From: Oscillospiraceae bacterium | GTDB lineage: Bacteria > Bacillota > Clostridia > Oscillospirales > Oscillospiraceae | DNA: 13,396 nt | Assembly (NCBI GenBank): GCA_016286595.1 | Contig: JAEETR010000162.1 | Location: 1-13,396, forward strand | Direction: 5' to 3' | Position numbers and translations under genes: made by a program | Part shown: one piece after another, positions 13,103 to 13,396 of the stretch | Layout: the number at the start of each line of letters is the position of its first letter | Position numbering within the stretch: the first letter of the stretch is position 1 | Notes under the pieces: generated by a model | What the model saw: the letters and a program-made list of their open reading frames with translations, nothing else | The model's database searches: none | What the model was told of the DNA's origin: nothing

Positions 13103-13396
13103 ATGTATCTCTACAATTCCGCAACTCACAAGAAAGAGCTTTTCGTTCCCAACAGCCCCGACATCGTGAAGATGTACACCTGCGGCCCCACCGTGTACCA
13201 CTTTGCCCACATCGGCAATCTGCGCACCTACATGATGGAGGACGTGCTGGAGAAGTATCTGCGCTACAGCGGCTACAACGTAAAGCGGGTAATGAACATA
13301 ACCGACGTGGGCCATCTCACCGGCGACAACGACACCGGCGAGGACAAGATGCTCAAGGGCGCCCAGCGGGAGCACAAGACCGTCATGGAGATAGCA
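13103..13396 (+). CDS. cysS: Cysteinyl-tRNA synthetase, N-terminal part
   Basis: The first 98 codons of the class I enzyme that charges tRNA-Cys; the gene runs off the right edge. The zinc-ligand C27 lies in MYTCGPTVY, and the HIGN form of the class I HIGH motif is at 36-39. The block MNITDVGHLTGDNDTGEDKM is diagnostic of CysRS. AAGGTG precedes the ATG by a few bases. The 47-bp gap from pgsA holds no T-box leader, so tRNA-Cys-sensing attenuation directly before this gene is not visible, and it is likely read from the upstream promoter. Confidence 0.96.
   Translation, partial: MYLYNSATHKKELFVPNSPDIVKMYTCGPTVYHFAHIGNLRTYMMEDVLEKYLRYSGYNVKRVMNITDVGHLTGDNDTGEDKMLKGAQREHKTVMEIA

Noticed and set aside
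1..13396. CRISPR arrays, tRNA or rRNA genes, insertion sequences, integrase or defence genes
   Set aside because: No regularly spaced repeats, no cloverleaf, no rRNA signature, and no transposase, integrase or nuclease motifs were seen on either strand.

Overview
The window reads as chromosomal DNA from a GC-rich Clostridia bacterium, most likely Oscillospirales/Oscillospiraceae-like. This placement is inferred from a DUF3842 protein, a DUF1385 (YqhQ-type) protein beside prmC, Clostridia-type recA, recX, rimO and pgsA, strong GGAGG ribosome binding sites, and dense intergenic hairpins. No phage, transposase, CRISPR, tRNA or rRNA gene is visible.

Layout. Positions 2-61 hold the last codons of an unidentified plus-strand gene. 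Positions 62-328 are a convergent intergenic region packed with hairpins, including terminators for both strands. Two minus-strand genes follow: a small antibiotic-biosynthesis-monooxygenase (ABM) fold protein (329-652) and an unrecognised 273-residue protein (746-1567). A 301-bp divergent region (1568-1868) carries a promoter in each direction. The plus strand then holds an EAL-type c-di-GMP phosphodiesterase with a C-terminal PAS-like domain (1869-3086) and a DUF3842 protein (3172-3585) that ends in a strong terminator.

A new promoter near 3713 starts a tightly spaced gene string: a lipoprotein with Asp-rich FG-GAP-like loops, an OmpR/PhoB-type response regulator, its membrane histidine kinase, a DUF1385 membrane protein, prmC and recA. 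A 236-bp hairpin-rich spacer separates recA from recX. rimO, pgsA and the start of cysS follow closely. The right half is therefore core translation, recombination and lipid machinery. The lipoprotein, regulator and kinase look like one envelope-sensing unit placed upstream of it.

The most interesting signal is regulatory. The EAL-gene promoter and the lipoprotein/two-component promoter align without gaps over 60 bp (35 of 60 identical). They share an 11-bp core, TGCGGCAAATA, at exactly the same distance from extended -10 elements with weak -35 boxes. This suggests that one unidentified activator controls both c-di-GMP turnover and the envelope-sensing operon. I found no clearly new multi-gene system. 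The other points of interest are the orphan 273-residue protein, the intergenic hairpin elements, and recA lacking a visible SOS box or promoter of its own.
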